A stretch of DNA of 64,000 bases from Clavibacter zhangzhiyongii (GTDB lineage Bacteria; Actinomycetota; Actinomycetes; Actinomycetales; Microbacteriaceae), in contig NZ_CP061274.1 in the NCBI RefSeq assembly GCF_014775655.1, forward strand, positions 2,108,001-2,172,000, read 5' to 3'. Shown here piece after piece: positions 15,963-25,226 of this stretch; within the stretch, counting starts at the first letter, position 1, and every line of letters starts with the position of its first letter. Both the position numbers and the translations under genes were made by a program. The notes beneath the pieces were generated by a model that saw only the letters and a program-made list of their open reading frames with translations, was not told the origin of the DNA and made no database searches.

Positions 15963-15964
15963 GA

Positions 15965-17002
15965 CTACACCACCATCCCGAACTGCGCGCCGAATCGGAT
16001 GTCGCCCTCGACGATGTCGCGCATGTCGGAGAGGTCGTTGCGGAACATGAGGGTGCGCTCGGTGCCCATGCCGAACGCGAAGCCCTGGTACTCGTCGGGG
16101 TCGATGCCCGCGGAGCGCAGCACGTTCGGGTTCACCATGCCGCAGCCGCCCCACTCGATCCAGCGGGGTCCGCCCGCGGCGGCCGGGTGCCAGACGTCCA
16201 TCTCGGCGCTCGGCTCGGTGAACGGGAAGTAGTTGGGGCGCAGGCGGATGCGGGCGTCCTCGCCGAACATCGATCGGGCGAAGTGCTCGAGCGTGCCGCG
16301 CAGGTGCGCCATGGTGAGGCCGCGGTCGATCGCGATGCCCTCCACCTGGCGGAACGCGGGCGTGTGGGTGGCGTCGAGCTCGTCGCTGCGGAACGTGCGG
16401 CCCTGCGCGATCGTGTAGACGGGCAGCGCGTCGGCGAGCAGCGTGCGGATCTGCACCGGCGACGTGTGCGTGCGGAGCACCAGGTGCGCGTCGGTGGGAT
16501 CCACGTAGAAGGAGTCCTGCATGGCGCGCGCCGGGTGGTCGGGCGGGAAGTTCAGCGCGTCGAAGTTGAACCACTCGCTCTCGAGCTCGGGGCCCTCGTT
16601 CACCTGCCAGCCCATGCCGACGAAGATGCCGGCGATGCGCTCCTCGAGCATGGTGAGCGGGTGGCGGGCGCCCGCGCGCCAGCGGCTCGGCAGCGCGGTG
16701 ACGTCGACGGCCTCGGCGACGAGGCGCGCGGCCGCCTCCTGCTCCTGGATCTCCGCCTCGCGCGCCTGGAACGCCTGCGTGACGCGGGCGCGCGACTGCC
16801 CGACGAGCTTGCCGGCGTCCTTGCGGTCGGCGGGCGGCAGGGAGCGCAGCGATCCGTTGAGCCGGGCGAGCGGCGACGCCTCGCCGATGTGGGCGGAGCG
16901 CGCCTGCGCGAGCGACGCGGAGTCGGTGGTCGCGGCGAGCGCGGCCATCGCCTGCTCCACCGCGGCGGCGACGCTCTCCTCGGAGATCTGGGGTTCGGAC
17001 AT
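15965..17002 (-). CDS. pheS: Phenylalanyl-tRNA synthetase alpha subunit
   Basis: Catalytic subunit of class II PheRS, which charges tRNA-Phe together with PheT. Its 345 residues comprise an N-terminal coiled-coil arm (about 1-100) and a class II catalytic core with motif 2 (TFRSDELDATHTPAFRQVEG near residues 205-225) and motif 3 (GFAFGMGTERTLMF near residues 310-323). ATG 17002 has a TAGACT hexamer 8 nt upstream and no ribosome site, consistent with a nearly leaderless transcript. Confidence 0.97.
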   Translation of the reverse strand: MSEPQISEESVAAAVEQAMAALAATTDSASLAQARSAHIGEASPLARLNGSLRSLPPADRKDAGKLVGQSRARVTQAFQAREAEIQEQEAAARLVAEAVDVTALPSRWRAGARHPLTMLEERIAGIFVGMGWQVNEGPELESEWFNFDALNFPPDHPARAMQDSFYVDPTDAHLVLRTHTSPVQIRTLLADALPVYTIAQGRTFRSDELDATHTPAFRQVEGIAIDRGLTMAHLRGTLEHFARSMFGEDARIRLRPNYFPFTEPSAEMDVWHPAAAGGPRWIEWGGCGMVNPNVLRSAGIDPDEYQGFAFGMGTERTLMFRNDLSDMRDIVEGDIRFGAQFGMVV

Positions 17003-17010
17003 GAGGCCCG

Positions 17011-17016
17011 AGTCTA
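17011..17016 (-). promoter_or_regulatory. pheS -10 element (near-leaderless)
   Basis: TAGACT lies 8 nt before the pheS ATG on the minus strand. Confidence 0.45.
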
Positions 17017-17052
17017 CCGATCGGGCGTGGCGCTCCCGGCCCGCGGGGACGG

Positions 17053-17877
17053 CTACGCGCCCTGCGACGTCCCCGCCGCGACGGTCTTCGCCACGCGCGG
17101 TCCGCGCTTGCGGGCGAGCCGCCGCGCGATGGTCGACACGGTGAGGTTCAGCACGAGGTACATGCCCACCATCACCACGAAGATCGGCAGCGAGTTGGCG
17201 CGGCTCGTGGCCTCGAGGATCAGCTCGCCCTGCTTGGTGAGGCCCACGAGGCTGACGATCGTGCCGAGCGCGGTGTCCTTGATGAGCACCACCAGCTGGG
17301 CGACGATGATCGGCAGCATCGTGCGGAACGCCTGCGGGAACTCCACCAGCAGCCGGTTCTGCAGCGGACGCAGGCCGATCGCGAGGCCCGCCTCCCGCTG
17401 CCCGCGCGGCAGGCCGAGGATCCCGGAGCGCAGCGCCTCGCCGATGATGGCGCCGTTGTAGAGCGTGAGCGCCGTGACGACCGACCAGTACGGGCCGATG
17501 GGGAAGATCAGGTAGATGAACAGCATCATCAGCAGCACGGGCATGCCGCGGAAGAACTCGAGCACGACCGTGACGGCGTAGCGCACGACCCGGTGCTCGC
17601 TCATCCGGAGGAGCGCGAGCACCATGCCGAGCAGGATCGCGAGCACGGCGGCCACCGCGGCCGACTGCAGCACGACCCACAGGCCCTGCAGGAGCAGGCC
17701 CCACACGAGCGGGTCGTTGAGCACGAGCCAGCGCTCGGCGCTGAACTGCCCCGCCTGCTGCAGCTTGACGGCAGCGAACGCGAGGACGGCCACGAGGACG
17801 ACGCCCGTGACGACGGAGAGGATGCGCGACCGCCGGCGGGCGCGGGGCCCCGGGACGTCGTAGAGGACCTGGCTCAT
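17053..17877 (-). CDS. gluD: Glutamate-type ABC transporter permease 2
   Basis: Second membrane subunit of a polar amino-acid importer of the Corynebacterium GluABCD type. Its 274 residues show an N-terminal basic stretch, about six hydrophobic helices and the HisM/GlnP EAA loop (LRPLQNRLLVEFPQAFRTMLP, around residues 180-200). The start of the core, GLLLQGLWVVLQSA, is characteristic of HisMQ permeases. ATG 17877 overlaps the gluC stop (ATGA). Substrate is inferred from the four-gene layout and is glutamate or a related amino acid. It is the last gene of the operon. Confidence 0.88.
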   Translation of the reverse strand: MSQVLYDVPGPRARRRSRILSVVTGVVLVAVLAFAAVKLQQAGQFSAERWLVLNDPLVWGLLLQGLWVVLQSAAVAAVLAILLGMVLALLRMSEHRVVRYAVTVVLEFFRGMPVLLMMLFIYLIFPIGPYWSVVTALTLYNGAIIGEALRSGILGLPRGQREAGLAIGLRPLQNRLLVEFPQAFRTMLPIIVAQLVVLIKDTALGTIVSLVGLTKQGELILEATSRANSLPIFVVMVGMYLVLNLTVSTIARRLARKRGPRVAKTVAAGTSQGA

Positions 17878-18521
17878 CGGGAGACCGCCACTCGCTTCTC
17901 GAGGTGGTCCGCCAGCTGGCCGAGCGGGACCGTGATGATGAGGTAGAAGAACGCGACGCCCACGAACACCCAGACGACGGCGTTCCCGTTGGCGTTCGCG
18001 ACGTCGCGACCCACGTTGAACAGCTCGTAGATGAAGTACGCGCCCGCGATGGACGTGTTCTTGGTGAGCGCGATGACCACGTTGATCAGCGGCGGCACGA
18101 CCGTGCGCAGCGCCTGCGGGAGGATCACGTGCCCGAGCGTCTGCGAGAACGTCAGCCCGATGCTGCGGGCGGCCTCGGCCTGCCCGACCGGCACGCTGTT
18201 GATGCCCGAGCGGATCGCCTCGGCGAAGAACGGCGCCGTGTAGAGCGTGAGCGCGAGCACCGCGGCCGTCATGAACGGCAGCGCGCCCGAGATCGACGTG
18301 ATCACGACGCTGAAGAAGGTGAAGACGAGCAGCAGCGGGGTGTTCCGCAGCAGCTCGACGTAGACGGTGGAGGTGGCGCGGAGGCTCGCGACCGGCGAGA
18401 TCCTCATGGCGGCGATCACGATCCCGAGCGGGAGGGCGAACAGCACCGTGGTGAGGAGGAGGCGCAGCGTGCCGCCGAACCCCCGCAGGAACACGTCGAG
18501 ATTGTCGAGGATCACGTCCAC
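17874..18521 (-). CDS. gluC: Glutamate-type ABC transporter permease 1
   Basis: First membrane subunit, 215 residues, with five or six transmembrane helices and the EAA loop IGLTFSQTLGHVILPQALRT (about residues 130-150). The GTG at 18521 is preferred over the in-frame GTG two codons later because AAGGAGG lies 6 nt upstream. A hairpin at 18596-18630 separates it from gluB and may lower permease output relative to the binding protein. Its stop overlaps the gluD start. Confidence 0.88.
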   Translation of the reverse strand: MDVILDNLDVFLRGFGGTLRLLLTTVLFALPLGIVIAAMRISPVASLRATSTVYVELLRNTPLLLVFTFFSVVITSISGALPFMTAAVLALTLYTAPFFAEAIRSGINSVPVGQAEAARSIGLTFSQTLGHVILPQALRTVVPPLINVVIALTKNTSIAGAYFIYELFNVGRDVANANGNAVVWVFVGVAFFYLIITVPLGQLADHLEKRVAVSR

Positions 18522-18595
18522 GGCGCACCTCCTTGGGTGATGCCCCCGGCGGGCCGGGTGGCTGCTTGGTCCGGGTCGGGTGCCCGGACGAGGGA

Positions 18596-18630
18596 GGGTC
18601 CCGCGCGCGCCGTCGGCGTGCGCGGGACCC
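18596..18630 (-). terminator. Intra-operon hairpin between gluB and gluC
   Basis: GGGTCCCGCGC and GCGCGGGACCC arms with an inner GCCG/CGGC pair, starting 7 bp after the gluB stop. The likely role is attenuation or protection of the gluAB part of the transcript, so that more binding protein than permease is made. Confidence 0.55.
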
Positions 18631-18637
18631 GGTGCTG

Positions 18638-19561
18638 CTAGTAGCGGTCGATCGCCGGGGGCTCCGGCGTGTCGATGACGGTGCCGGCCGTCGCCTCGAA
18701 CAGGCGCGCCCAGGTGCCGTCGTCGTACGCCTTCTGCAGCGTGTCGTTGATGAAGGTGCGGAACGCCGCGTCGTCCTTGGCGATGCCGATGCCGTAGGGC
18801 TCCTCGGTGAAGGTCTCGCCGTCGCCGACGAGCTTGAACTCGCCCTCGTTCTGGTCGATGAAGCCCGACAGGATCACGTTGTCGGTGGTGACGGCGGACA
18901 CCTGGCCGTTGCGCAGCGGGTCGAGGCACTTGCTGTACACGTCGGTGGGCACGACGACCGCGCCGAACGTGGCCTCGATGTTCGCGGCCGGGGTGGATCC
19001 GGCGACGGAGCAGACCTGCTTGCCGCGGACGTCCTCGGGGGTGTTGATCGTGGTGTCGCCCTCGAGCACCATGAGCGCCTGGCCGGCGACGTAGTACGGG
19101 CCCGCGAAGTCCACGACCTCCTTGCGCTTGTCGTTGATCGTGTAGGTCGCGACGACCGCGTCGACCGAGCCGTTCTGGATGAAGGGCTCCCGGTTCGCGG
19201 ACACCGTCTCCGTGAACTGGATGTCGTCGAAGGCGATGCCGAGCTTGCTGGCGATGAGCGCGGAGATCGCGACGTCGAAGCCTGCGGGCTTGCCGTCGAG
19301 GCCCGCGAGGCCGAACAGCGGCTGGTCGTACTTGGTGCCGACCTTCATCGAGCCGGCCTCGGCGAGGCGCGCCATCGTGGTGCCCTCGTCGAACGTCGGG
19401 TCCTCGGTGAGCTCGAGCTTGTAGGGGCCGTCGCCGTTGGAGGGGGCGTCGGTGCCCGCGTCGACGGCGCCGCCGGACGAGCTGCCGGGCGCGCCGCAGC
19501 CGGTGAGGCCGACGACGACCGCGGCGGCGGCCGCGACGAGGGTGAGTTTCCTGTGCTTCAT
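18638..19561 (-). CDS. gluB: Glutamate-type ABC transporter substrate-binding lipoprotein
   Basis: Extracellular solute-binding protein of family 3 (SBP_bac_3) that captures the amino acid and delivers it to GluCD. Residues 1-21 form a lipoprotein signal with the lipobox LTGC, giving Cys22 as the lipidated residue. A Gly/Ser/Asp-rich linker runs to about residue 45, and the two-lobe binding domain follows (MKVGTKYDQPLFG, DGKPAGFDVAI, the VDAVVATYTI hinge). Length 307 residues. ATG 19561 is 158 bp after gluA, so a local promoter is possible but not seen. Confidence 0.92.
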   Translation of the reverse strand: MKHRKLTLVAAAAAVVVGLTGCGAPGSSSGGAVDAGTDAPSNGDGPYKLELTEDPTFDEGTTMARLAEAGSMKVGTKYDQPLFGLAGLDGKPAGFDVAISALIASKLGIAFDDIQFTETVSANREPFIQNGSVDAVVATYTINDKRKEVVDFAGPYYVAGQALMVLEGDTTINTPEDVRGKQVCSVAGSTPAANIEATFGAVVVPTDVYSKCLDPLRNGQVSAVTTDNVILSGFIDQNEGEFKLVGDGETFTEEPYGIGIAKDDAAFRTFINDTLQKAYDDGTWARLFEATAGTVIDTPEPPAIDRY

Positions 19562-19719
19562 GGTTCCCGTTTCTCTGCTGGTGAGGTGGATGACGGATGC
19601 GACGGATGCGACGGATCGCGCGTGGTGCGGTGGTGCGGGTCGTGCCGGGCTCCCGGTCGCGCCTGCCTCGGCGGCGTCCGGATGCGGCGGGCGGGCTGCT
19701 CGGGCGGCCCTCCCGCGCG

Positions 19720-20508
19720 TCAGTGGGCGAGGATCTTGGAGAGGAAGTCCTTCGCGCGCGGGCTCCGCGGGTGGTCGAAGAACTCCGCCGGGGTGGTGTC
19801 CTCCTCGATGGCACCGTCGGCCATGAAGATCACGCGGTCGGCGGCCTTCCGGGCGAAGCCCATCTCGTGGGTGACGACCATCATCGTCATGCCGTCCTTC
19901 GCGAGGCCGACCATGACGTCGAGGACCTCGGTGATCATCTCGGGGTCGAGCGCCGAGGTGGGCTCGTCGAGGAGGATCAGCTTCGGGTCCATCGCGAGCG
20001 CCCGGGCGATGGCGACGCGCTGCTGCTGGCCGCCGGAGAGCTGGGCCGGCATCTTCTGCGCCTGGTTGGCGACGCCCACGCGGTCGAGGAGCTCCATCGC
20101 CCGCTTCTCCGCCTCGGCCTTGCCCTCCTTGCGGACCTTGATGGGCCCGAGGGTCACGTTCTCGAGCACGGTCTTGTGCGCGAAGAGGTTGAACGACTGG
20201 AACACCATGCCGACGTCGGCGCGGAGGCGCGCGAGCTCGGCGCCCTCGGACGGCAGCTCCTGCCCGTCGATCGTGATGGTGCCGTCGTCGATGGTCTCGA
20301 GCCGGTTGATCGCGCGGCAGAGCGTGGACTTGCCCGACCCGCTGGGGCCGATGACGACGACGACCTCGCCGCGGTTCACGGTGGTCGAGATGTCCTTGAG
20401 GACGTGGAGGTCCCCGAAGTGCTTGTTGACGTGGGATACGACGACCAGGGGCTCGCCGACCGCTGCTGCGGCGGGCGAGGCGGGGTCCGCCGTCGGGCTC
20501 TGCTCCAT
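19720..20508 (-). CDS. gluA: Glutamate-type ABC transporter ATP-binding protein
   Basis: ATPase of the importer. In order it shows Walker [10 protein letters not shown] (about residues 54-62), the signature LSGGQQQR (about 157-164), Walker [13 protein letters not shown] (about 176-188) and the H-loop VTHE (about 215). It is 262 residues long, about 20 more than average owing to an Ala/Pro-rich N-terminus. ATG 20508 is preceded by TATGGT at 6-nt spacing and has no ribosome site, so the operon mRNA is probably leaderless. It heads gluABCD. Confidence 0.93.
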   Translation of the reverse strand: MEQSPTADPASPAAAAVGEPLVVVSHVNKHFGDLHVLKDISTTVNRGEVVVVIGPSGSGKSTLCRAINRLETIDDGTITIDGQELPSEGAELARLRADVGMVFQSFNLFAHKTVLENVTLGPIKVRKEGKAEAEKRAMELLDRVGVANQAQKMPAQLSGGQQQRVAIARALAMDPKLILLDEPTSALDPEMITEVLDVMVGLAKDGMTMMVVTHEMGFARKAADRVIFMADGAIEEDTTPAEFFDHPRSPRAKDFLSKILAH

Positions 20509-20514
20509 GCGAAC

Positions 20515-20520
20515 ACCATA
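20515..20520 (-). promoter_or_regulatory. gluA -10 element (leaderless type)
   Basis: TATGGT, then GTTCGC, then ATG; a strong -10 directly against the gluA start codon. Confidence 0.55.
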
Positions 20521-20659
20521 TCCATGACGGTGTTTCGTCCGCGTTTCCCCGCGGCATCGTCACCCCATCGTGACGCGCGGGCCGTCTTTCCGCCGGTCAG
20601 GGCGGTGTCCGGGCGGCGCCGAGGGCCGAGCACCCGTCAGGTGTCGGCGGATCCGCGGG

Positions 20660-21460
20660 TCAGGCGCGCTGCGCGAACGCCGACTCGTAGAGGCACACCG
20701 ACGCGGCGGTCGCGAGGTTCATCGACTCGGCTTGCCCGTAGATCGGCACGACGACGGCGCGGTCGGCGAGGGCGAGGTGCTCGTCCTGGAGGCCGCGCGC
20801 CTCGTTGCCGAACAGCCACGCGGTGGGACCGGCCAGGCCGCCCGCGGTGCGCTCCGCGAGGAGGTCGTCGCCCTTCACGTCGGCGGCCAGCACCTGCAGG
20901 CCCGCGGCCTTCACCCGCTCGAGCACCGCGTCGAGCTCGGGCATGATCGCCACCGGCAGGTGGAAGAGCGAGCCCGTCGTGGCGCGCACGACCTTGGGGT
21001 TGTAGAGGTCGACGGAGCGCCCGGTGAGGATGACGGCGTCGGCGCCCGCGGCGTCGGCCGCCCGGATGATGGTGCCCGCGTTGCCCGGGTCGCGCACCTC
21101 CTCGAGGATCGCGATGAGCCGCGGCTCGTCCCCGAGGATCTGCTTCAGCGAGGTCGGGAACTGGCGGCACACGCCGACGACGCCCTGCGGCGTGACGGTG
21201 TCGGCCATCGACGCGATGACGTCCTCGGTGACGAACTCGACCTCGACGCCGGACTCGCGGACGGCGCGGGCGAGGTCGGGGTAGCGGTCGAGGGCGGTGG
21301 GCGTCGCGAACAGCTCCAGCACGAGGTCGGGCCGGAAGGCGAGCGCCTCGGAGACGGCCTGCGGGCCCTCGAGCAGGAAGAGCCCGGTGTCGGCGCGGGC
21401 ATCCCGCTTCGCGAGCTTGGCGACGCCTCGGACGCGCGGGGATCGGGGGTTGTCGAGCAT
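20660..21460 (-). CDS. TrmH-family (SpoU) RNA 2'-O-methyltransferase
   Basis: Probable rRNA (possibly tRNA) ribose methylase with a trefoil-knot SPOUT fold. Residues 1-95 form the L30e-like substrate-binding domain. The catalytic domain has motif 1 (VRDPGNAGTIIRAADAAGAD, about residues 116-135), motif 2 (WLFGNEARGL, about 212-221) and motif 3 (MNLATAASVCLYE, about 244-256). Genes of this type commonly sit beside infC-rpmI-rplT and pheST in actinobacteria. Its exact target nucleotide cannot be inferred. The TAGTGT hexamer 7 nt before ATG 21460 suggests its own leaderless transcript. Confidence 0.9.
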   Translation of the reverse strand: MLDNPRSPRVRGVAKLAKRDARADTGLFLLEGPQAVSEALAFRPDLVLELFATPTALDRYPDLARAVRESGVEVEFVTEDVIASMADTVTPQGVVGVCRQFPTSLKQILGDEPRLIAILEEVRDPGNAGTIIRAADAAGADAVILTGRSVDLYNPKVVRATTGSLFHLPVAIMPELDAVLERVKAAGLQVLAADVKGDDLLAERTAGGLAGPTAWLFGNEARGLQDEHLALADRAVVVPIYGQAESMNLATAASVCLYESAFAQRA

Positions 21461-21467
21461 GGCCCCA

Positions 21468-21473
21468 ACACTA
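21468..21473 (-). promoter_or_regulatory. trmH-type gene -10 element (leaderless type)
   Basis: TAGTGT sits 7 nt before the ATG, immediately downstream of the rplT terminator hairpin. Confidence 0.45.
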
Positions 21474-21475
21474 AC

Positions 21476-21502
21476 GGCGCGCCCCCTGTCGGGGACGCGC
21501 CG
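21476..21502 (-). terminator. Terminator hairpin after rplT
   Basis: GGCGCG and CGCGCC outer arms with a CCCC/GGGG inner stem and a short loop, starting 20 bp after the rplT stop. Confidence 0.55.
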
Positions 21503-21522
21503 TCGGCGGTGGTGCGGGGGTG

Positions 21523-21915
21523 CTACGCGTTCGCCGCGACCTTGGGGGCCGAGGTGTTCGCGGGCAGGGCGGCCTTGGCCGTCTGCACGAGCGACGCGAA
21601 GGTCGCGGGCTCGTGCACGGCGAGCTCGGCGAGGATGCGACGGTCGACCTGGACGCCGGCGAGCGAGAGGCCCTGGATGAGGCGGTTGTACGTGAGGCCG
21701 TTCGCACGCGCGGCGGCGTTGATGCGCTGGATCCAGAGGCGGCGGAACTCGCCCTTCTTGGCACGGCGGTCGCGGTACGCGTAGACGAGGGAGTGGGTGA
21801 CCTGCTCCTTGGCCTTGCGGTACAGGCGCGAGCGCTGCCCGCGGTAGCCGGCGGCGCGCTCGAGGATGACCCGACGCTTCTTGTGGGCGTTGACGGCCCT
21901 CTTGACTCTTGCCAT
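21523..21915 (-). CDS. rplT: 50S ribosomal protein L20
   Basis: Early-assembly 23S-binding ribosomal protein. The N-terminal [18 protein letters not shown] stretch and [12 protein letters not shown] are the basic RNA-binding tail; the folded C-terminal domain begins around residue 60 and includes [17 protein letters not shown]. Its 130 residues are about ten longer than typical, with an Ala/Pro-rich end. It follows rpmI by 45 nt in the conserved infC-rpmI-rplT order. In Gram-positives and enterics L20 can repress this operon, but no L20-site mimic was identified here. Confidence 0.98.
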   Translation of the reverse strand: MARVKRAVNAHKKRRVILERAAGYRGQRSRLYRKAKEQVTHSLVYAYRDRRAKKGEFRRLWIQRINAAARANGLTYNRLIQGLSLAGVQVDRRILAELAVHEPATFASLVQTAKAALPANTSAPKVAANA

Positions 21916-21961
21916 TTCAGTTATTCCTATTCGAGTTCAGGTGTCGCGGACGACGAGGGGC

Positions 21962-22148
21962 CTAGCGGCCGAGGAGCTTCTTGGCGACCTTCATGTCGGC
22001 CTTGGCCAGGGGCTGGTCCTGGTTGAGTCGCGCCTTGCGCTTGGAGGACTTGACCTCGAGGTTGTGGCGCATGCCGGCCTGCTGCTTCATGATCTTGCCG
22101 CTGCCGGTGACCTTGAAACGCTTCTTGGCACCCGAGTGGGTCTTCTGC

Positions 22149-22156
<8 letters not shown>
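21962..22156 (-). CDS. rpmI: 50S ribosomal protein L35
   Basis: Small basic ribosomal protein of 64 residues beginning [14 protein letters not shown], the family signature, with the [15 protein letters not shown] region in the middle. Its ATG lies within the last codons of infC (8-nt overlap, 22149-22156), a strong sign of translational coupling between IF3 and L35. Confidence 0.98.
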
Positions 22157-22742
<586 letters not shown>

Positions 22743-23014
22743 GGACTGCTCCTATTCGTGTCTTCGGGTGGCCCGGCGGCTCGTGGAGCCGCTCGGATTC
22801 GAGACGAGGAGGGTTCTTCACCAGGGTGCGACGCGTTCGTCGTACTCGGCAACACGCCCGTGCCCGCGGATGCGGGGCTCCCGTCCTGCGCGATTCCCGC
22901 GGGGGAGCCGTACGGACGGGGGAGCGAAATCGACCCGGTAACCTATGGAGGCGGTCAAGCGCGGGTGGGAGATCAATCCTCTTTCGAACCGGGACTGTGA
23001 CAGCCCCGGAGCCG
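22743..23014 (-). promoter_or_regulatory. infC mRNA leader
   Basis: Untranslated stretch of about 270 nt between the predicted start site and the AUC start. It includes a perfect seven-pair hairpin with GCGGCTC/GAGCCGC arms (22776-22792), about 34 nt upstream of the start and just before the ribosome site. Such long leaders in infC-rpmI-rplT operons commonly carry IF3 or L20 feedback control. The structure here is unassigned. Confidence 0.4.
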
Positions 23015-23020
23015 TCGATC

Positions 23021-23026
23021 AGCATA
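23021..23026 (-). promoter_or_regulatory. infC operon promoter, extended -10
   Basis: TATGCT preceded by TGC (an extended -10, TGNTATGCT) on the minus strand. It is the only good -10 between infC and the divergent gene at 23118. Confidence 0.5.
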
Positions 23027-23117
23027 GCAGACGCCGGCACCGCCCCGGAAGGGCGGGCGTCGCCCGGGTCCCGCCGCTCCGCCGCCGCCCGCACCGACCG
23101 CCAGCTTGAGGACCCCC

Positions 23118-23585
23118 ATGACCGACTCGCCCCGCCCCGACTCCGCGCTCCCCGATCCCGCCGACGCGCACGTGCACCGCTTCGAGGAGCCCACCGGGAC
23201 GGCCGATGCCGCCGCTCCCTCGTCCGCGGGCGTCGCCGACGACGACACCGCGGACTTCGTCGCCGACCAGTACGCGCGGGACATCGCCGAGGTCTCGGCC
23301 GTCGAGGTCATCACGACCACGGCCGTCCACCTCATGAGCGCCGCCGCCGTGAAGTGCGGGCTCGCCGACGACCCCGCCACGCAGACGGACCTCGCCGAGG
23401 CGCGGAAGCTGATCATCTCCCTCGCGGGTCTCGTCACCGCGGCCTCCCCGGAGCTCGGCGACCAGCACGCCCGGAGCCTGCGCGACGGCCTGCGCAGCCT
23501 GCAGCTCGCGTTCCGCGAGGCGTCCCCGTACCCCGACGCCGTGGGCAAGGGCCCGGGCGAGAAGTACACCGGGCCCGTCTCCTAG
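23118..23585 (+). CDS. DUF1844 family protein
   Basis: Conserved 155-residue protein of unknown function. The first 50 residues are acidic and Pro/Ala-rich; the DUF1844 helical core spans about 55-135 (ARDIAEVSAVEVITTTAVHL, then AAVKCGLADD and the DLAEARKLIISLAGLV segment). The family is found next to infC in many actinobacteria, divergent as here, which suggests a translation-linked or housekeeping role, but none is proven. The ATG at 23118 is preferred over an upstream TTG because GAGGA lies 5 nt before it. Confidence 0.85.
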   Translation: MTDSPRPDSALPDPADAHVHRFEEPTGTADAAAPSSAGVADDDTADFVADQYARDIAEVSAVEVITTTAVHLMSAAAVKCGLADDPATQTDLAEARKLIISLAGLVTAASPELGDQHARSLRDGLRSLQLAFREASPYPDAVGKGPGEKYTGPVS

Positions 23586-23598
23586 GACGCCGCCGACG

Positions 23599-23639
23599 CC
23601 CGGCGCCCCACTGCCCGGCGCCCCATCGCCCGGCGCTCC
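23599..23639. repeat. Three tandem copies of a 15-bp unit
   Basis: GCCCGGCGC recurs at 23599, 23614 and 23629 with an exact 15-bp period; units read GCCCGGCGCCCCACT, GCCCGGCGCCCCATC and GCCCGGCGCTCC. The repeat fills the gap between two convergent genes. GGCGCC self-complementarity lets it form small hairpins, so it may act as a weak bidirectional terminator. Confidence 0.7.
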
Positions 23640-23644
23640 GCGGC

Positions 23645-24412
23645 TCAGCCGGCGGAGGTGATCCGGAGGCCCATGCTGTCGACGCGGTCGGCCAGCACCG
23701 CGCTCCGCGACCAGTCCGCCTGCAGCCGGGCGAGCAGCGCGTCGAGCGCCGCGCGGTCGAGGCCGTCGACGAGCGCCAGCGTGATCATCAGCTCGGGGCC
23801 CTCGAGGCGCGCGCGGGGATCGCCCGGCGCGGTGCGGAGCCCCACCACGGCGGGCTCCTCGACGACGCTCGCCTCGAGCGCCGCGGCCACCTCGGGGTCC
23901 TCCGGGCTCGGGATCCACGGCAGCGACCGCGCGACCGCCCAGACCGCGGGACGGCGGAGGACGAACTCCGTCTCGGACATCGGATCCAGCACCACGAGGT
24001 CGGTCTCCTCGCTCGCCGCCGCCAGGGCGACGCGCACGGCGTCTGCCGGCACGGGACGCGCGGCGGGGTTCCACCGGCCCATCGCCTGCACCGACGTGAA
24101 CACCGGCATGACGGTGCGCCCGTCCGGACCGGCCACGGTGATGATCGACAGCTCGGCGCTCTTGTCGACCTTCAGGCCGTGCTCGCCCTCGCCCTCCTCG
24201 CCGAGGCGCGCGACGAGCGGGATGAGCAGCCGGGCGTCGCGCAGCGCGTCGACGACGGCCGCCGGGCCGACCTCCCCGCGTCCGTGGCGGGCGAGCGCGT
24301 CGGACAGGGCCGGCGGCGCGGATCCGTCGTCACCGGGGAACGCGGTCGGCTCGAACGACCGGCCGGCCCAGGGCGTGCCGGCGGAGTCGGCGTGCGGCGT
24401 GGAGCCCGTCAT
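23645..24412 (-). CDS. SseB-family protein
   Basis: A 255-residue cytoplasmic protein of the SseB family. The N-terminal SseB domain lies at about 35-150 (ARLLIPLVARLG, GRTVMPVFTSVQAMGRWNP, VVLDPMSETEFVLRRP), and a C-terminal extension at about 165-250 resembles the SseB C-terminal domain. In actinobacteria it regularly follows priA in the his cluster; its function is unknown despite the name, which comes from enhanced-serine-sensitivity in E. coli. Its ATG at 24412 shares a base with the priA stop (TGATG). Confidence 0.82.
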   Translation of the reverse strand: MTGSTPHADSAGTPWAGRSFEPTAFPGDDGSAPPALSDALARHGRGEVGPAAVVDALRDARLLIPLVARLGEEGEGEHGLKVDKSAELSIITVAGPDGRTVMPVFTSVQAMGRWNPAARPVPADAVRVALAAASEETDLVVLDPMSETEFVLRRPAVWAVARSLPWIPSPEDPEVAAALEASVVEEPAVVGLRTAPGDPRARLEGPELMITLALVDGLDRAALDALLARLQADWSRSAVLADRVDSMGLRITSAG

Positions 24413-25158
24413 CACTCCCCGGCGACGTCGAGCGCCTGGCCGAGCGTGAACGCGCCCGCGTAGAGGGCCTTGCCGACGATGGCGCCCTCGAGGCCGAGCG
24501 GCACGAGCTCGCGGAGCGCGGCGATGTCGTCGAGGCTCGAGATGCCGCCGGACGCGACGACCGGGCGCTCGGTGCGCTCGAGCACGTCGCGGAGCAGGTC
24601 GAGGTTCGGACCCTGGAGCGTGCCGTCCTTGGTGACGTCGGTCACGACGTAGCGCGCGCAGCCGGCCTCCTCGAGGCGCTCGAGCACCTCCCAGATGTCG
24701 CCGCCGTCCTTCGTCCATCCGCGCGCGGACAGTGTGCGCCCACGGACGTCGAGCCCGACCGCCACGGCCTCGCCGTGCTGCGCGATGACGCTGGCGGCCC
24801 ACTCGGGGTTCTCGAGCGCCGCCGTGCCGAGGTTGATGCGCGTCGCACCGCTCTCGAGCGCCACGTCGAGCGAGCGGTCGTCGCGGATGCCGCCGGACAG
24901 CTCGATCTGCACGCCGTCGATGGCCCGGATCACGCGGGAGATGACCTGCAGGTTGTCACCGCGGCCGAACGCGGCGTCGAGGTCGACGAGGTGCAGCCAC
25001 TCGGCGCCCTGCTCGGCCCAGTCGCGGGCCGCGTCCACGGGATCGCCGTAGCCGGTCTCGGTGCCGGCCGCGCCCTGGGTGAGGCGCACGGCCTGGCCGC
25101 CCGCCACGTCGACGGCGGGCAGGAGGGTCAGGCGGGGGGTGCTGGTGAACTCGCTCAT
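24412..25158 (-). CDS. priA: Bifunctional phosphoribosyl isomerase A (HisA/TrpF activity)
   Basis: A (beta/alpha)8 isomerase that converts ProFAR to PRFAR in histidine synthesis; in actinobacteria it also isomerises phosphoribosyl anthranilate for tryptophan. The catalytic aspartates lie in [15 protein letters not shown] (Asp near residue 16) and [15 protein letters not shown] (near residue 175), and the [17 protein letters not shown] loop is typical of PriA rather than plain HisA. Length 248 residues. The ATG at 25158 is favoured over the one 12 nt upstream because GGAAGG precedes it closely. Dual activity is inferred from the family and from the loop. Confidence 0.92.
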   Translation of the reverse strand: MSEFTSTPRLTLLPAVDVAGGQAVRLTQGAAGTETGYGDPVDAARDWAEQGAEWLHLVDLDAAFGRGDNLQVISRVIRAIDGVQIELSGGIRDDRSLDVALESGATRINLGTAALENPEWAASVIAQHGEAVAVGLDVRGRTLSARGWTKDGGDIWEVLERLEEAGCARYVVTDVTKDGTLQGPNLDLLRDVLERTERPVVASGGISSLDDIAALRELVPLGLEGAIVGKALYAGAFTLGQALDVAGE

Positions 25159-25226
25159 GGGGCCTTCCATCGATCGGGCATGCGGACGTGCGGACCGTCG
25201 ACGACGGCGCGTGCGGGTGGTGCGGG

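Noticed and set aside
23599-23639. CRISPR array
   Set aside because: Three direct 15-bp copies without spacers, and no cas gene in the window.
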